From NCBI GenBank assembly GCA_018678395.1, contig JAHHMJ010000009.1, positions 1 to 6,349 on the forward strand: DNA of 6,349 nt, given 5' to 3'. Shown in pieces: positions 5,369-6,349 of the stretch. Position 1 is the first letter of the stretch. Each line of letters starts with the position of its first letter. The DNA comes from Gemmatimonadota bacterium (GTDB lineage Bacteria > Gemmatimonadota > Gemmatimonadetes > Longimicrobiales > Gaopeijiaceae). The translations under genes and the position numbers were made by a program. Under the pieces are notes generated by a model. The model did not search any database and was not told the origin of the DNA. It saw only the letters and a program-made list of their open reading frames with translations.

Positions 5369-6349
5369 AGATCCGAAGGTCGTCCACGGGAATTCGTCGA
5401 TCGGGCCGGGTACTGCACCCGGCCCTCGTCGTCCTGTGGATGGGCCTCGCGGGCCTCTCCGTGGTTCCCGCACCGACCGCGGCGCAGGACCCGGCGTTGG
5501 CGCAGCAGGACCAGGCCACCCTGATCCAGCTGAATGACCAGGAGCTGCGGCATCGGGCCGCCGTCCTGGCCTACGAACAGGCACTCGCCGCGCGTCTCGT
5601 GGTCGAGGCCCAGTGGGAGGCCGCGCTCGACTCCGTACAGATCGCGCGGCAGTCGGGGGACCAGGCCGCCTACGATGGCGCATCGGAGCGCCACATGCTG
5701 CTGGCGCGCGACCTCACGCGTATGGACCGCCGGGTCCAGCAGGTCGGGGATTCACTCGAGGCGGTGCGCTCGGATTACCTCGAGGCCATGGACGCCCGTC
5801 TCGGCGTGCTCCTGGAGCTTCAGGATTCGGCGCTGACGCGTGCCGATGTCCAGCGCTTCGACCTCCTGATCGCCGATCTGGGCAACCAGTTCCGAGAGCT
5901 CGAGGCGTCGAGCGACGTTCTGACTCCGCGCCCGCTCGTCATGCAGGGCGTGCTGGTCTACAGTCCTCGGGACACCCCCTCTCGCCTGCGCAACAAGATC
6001 GAGATCGCCAATCGGCGTATCGACCAGGTGCAGGCGGGGATCGAGGAGGCCGACGGACGCATCGGCGGCATCGAGCAGCGCATCCGGCTGGAGCGTCAGC
6101 AGGACAACTTCCGCTCGACGTTGGGACGGTTCGACGACACGCGTGTTCCGGTGGGACCGCCGGGGCAGTCCCGATCGCAGGGAGAGCAGACCGTCAGCGA
6201 CACGACCGGGATTCGCACGATCCCCGAGACGTTGGACGCTCAGCTCGAGGGGTGGCGCACCCTGCGGGGGCAGTTGGAATCGATGCTCCAGCGGCTCGAA
6301 TCGGTGCGGGACGAGCTCGAGTCCCACCTCGGCGAGTCGCCCCCCGCGC
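5365..6349 (+). CDS. Secreted coiled-coil protein, 3' end outside the window
   Basis: The frame opens with a GTG at 5365 that overlaps the regulator's stop (GTGA) and stays open to the right edge, giving at least 328 residues. The N-terminus is an export signal: arginines at residues 4-15, a hydrophobic core (ALVVLWMGLAGLSVV, 20-34) and a cleavable end near TAAQD (cut probably after residue 39 or 40). The mature part is almost wholly charged helix rich in Gln, Glu, Arg and Leu. It includes heptad-like segments around 60-190, 207-245 (LRNKIEIANRRIDQVQ, then IEQRI) and 290-327 (LEGWRTLRGQLESML). A Pro/Gly/Ser/Thr-rich linker lies at about 250-289. A short strand-like stretch with a Pro-Arg-Asp-Thr-Pro turn (VYSPRDTPSR) precedes the second helix. 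No enzyme motif or cysteine pattern is seen. Position at the end of a kinase/regulator operon suggests a periplasmic or envelope partner or target, as inference. It could be a structural, adaptor or stress-chaperone-like protein; I do not recognise the family. Confidence 0.85.
   Translation, partial: MKIRRSSTGIRRSGRVLHPALVVLWMGLAGLSVVPAPTAAQDPALAQQDQATLIQLNDQELRHRAAVLAYEQALAARLVVEAQWEAALDSVQIARQSGDQAAYDGASERHMLLARDLTRMDRRVQQVGDSLEAVRSDYLEAMDARLGVLLELQDSALTRADVQRFDLLIADLGNQFRELEASSDVLTPRPLVMQGVLVYSPRDTPSRLRNKIEIANRRIDQVQAGIEEADGRIGGIEQRIRLERQQDNFRSTLGRFDDTRVPVGPPGQSRSQGEQTVSDTTGIRTIPETLDAQLEGWRTLRGQLESMLQRLESVRDELESHLGESPPA

Noticed and set aside
2879..5683. A 934-codon open frame on the minus strand opposite the kinase and regulator
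   Set aside because: It lies antisense to two genes with complete, recognisable domains. Its translation is low-complexity (His, Arg, Gly, Asp, Glu rich) with no family motifs. Long antisense frames are expected in GC-rich DNA.
5752..6327. A 191-codon minus-strand frame opposite the coiled-coil gene
   Set aside because: The plus-strand frame has a signal peptide and continuous heptad-like sequence and remains open to the edge. The minus frame has no supporting features.

Overview
The window is uniformly GC-rich, with strong G/C preference at third codon positions. It carries chromosomal housekeeping genes followed by a membrane-signalling cluster. There is no sign of phage, transposon, CRISPR, tRNA or rRNA sequence. 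The base composition, lipoprotein style, RAM-domain protein next to pyrE, and HisKA plus sigma-54 activator pair fit a Gram-negative, high-GC environmental bacterium. Gemmatimonadota or a deltaproteobacterium-like lineage is my guess; this is inference and no marker here settles it.

Layout. (1) Positions 1-560, plus strand: the C-terminal half of the DNA polymerase III beta clamp (dnaN), cut by the window edge. (2) Positions 561-608: a short convergent gap with two small GC hairpins that may be a two-way terminator. (3) Positions 609-1497, minus strand: pyrE (orotate phosphoribosyltransferase), followed downstream by a small stand-alone RAM-domain protein (the ligand-binding half of Lrp/AsnC), probably one transcript. 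(4) Positions 1498-1542: a 45-bp divergent gap. (5) Positions 1543-6349, plus strand: four tightly packed genes. These are a lipoprotein with a PrcB-C-like C-terminal domain, a membrane-bound HAMP/HisKA sensor kinase, an NtrC-type sigma-54 response regulator, and a secreted coiled-coil protein that runs off the right edge.

How they work together. The four plus-strand genes are separated by 7 bp, 15 bp and a 4-base GTGA overlap, so they look like one operon. Two of the products are predicted to be exported (the lipoprotein and the coiled-coil protein). They flank a complete phosphorelay made of a periplasmic sensor domain, H265 of the kinase, D52 of the regulator, and a sigma-54 AAA+ output with an intact GAFTGA loop. 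The simplest reading is an envelope-sensing system with its own envelope components, comparable in logic but not in sequence to ZraPSR. The signal and the target promoters cannot be read from this window. No convincing -24/-12 promoter was found at the head of the operon.

Nothing here is a clearly new system. The most interesting part is the pairing of the kinase/regulator with two poorly characterised exported proteins.
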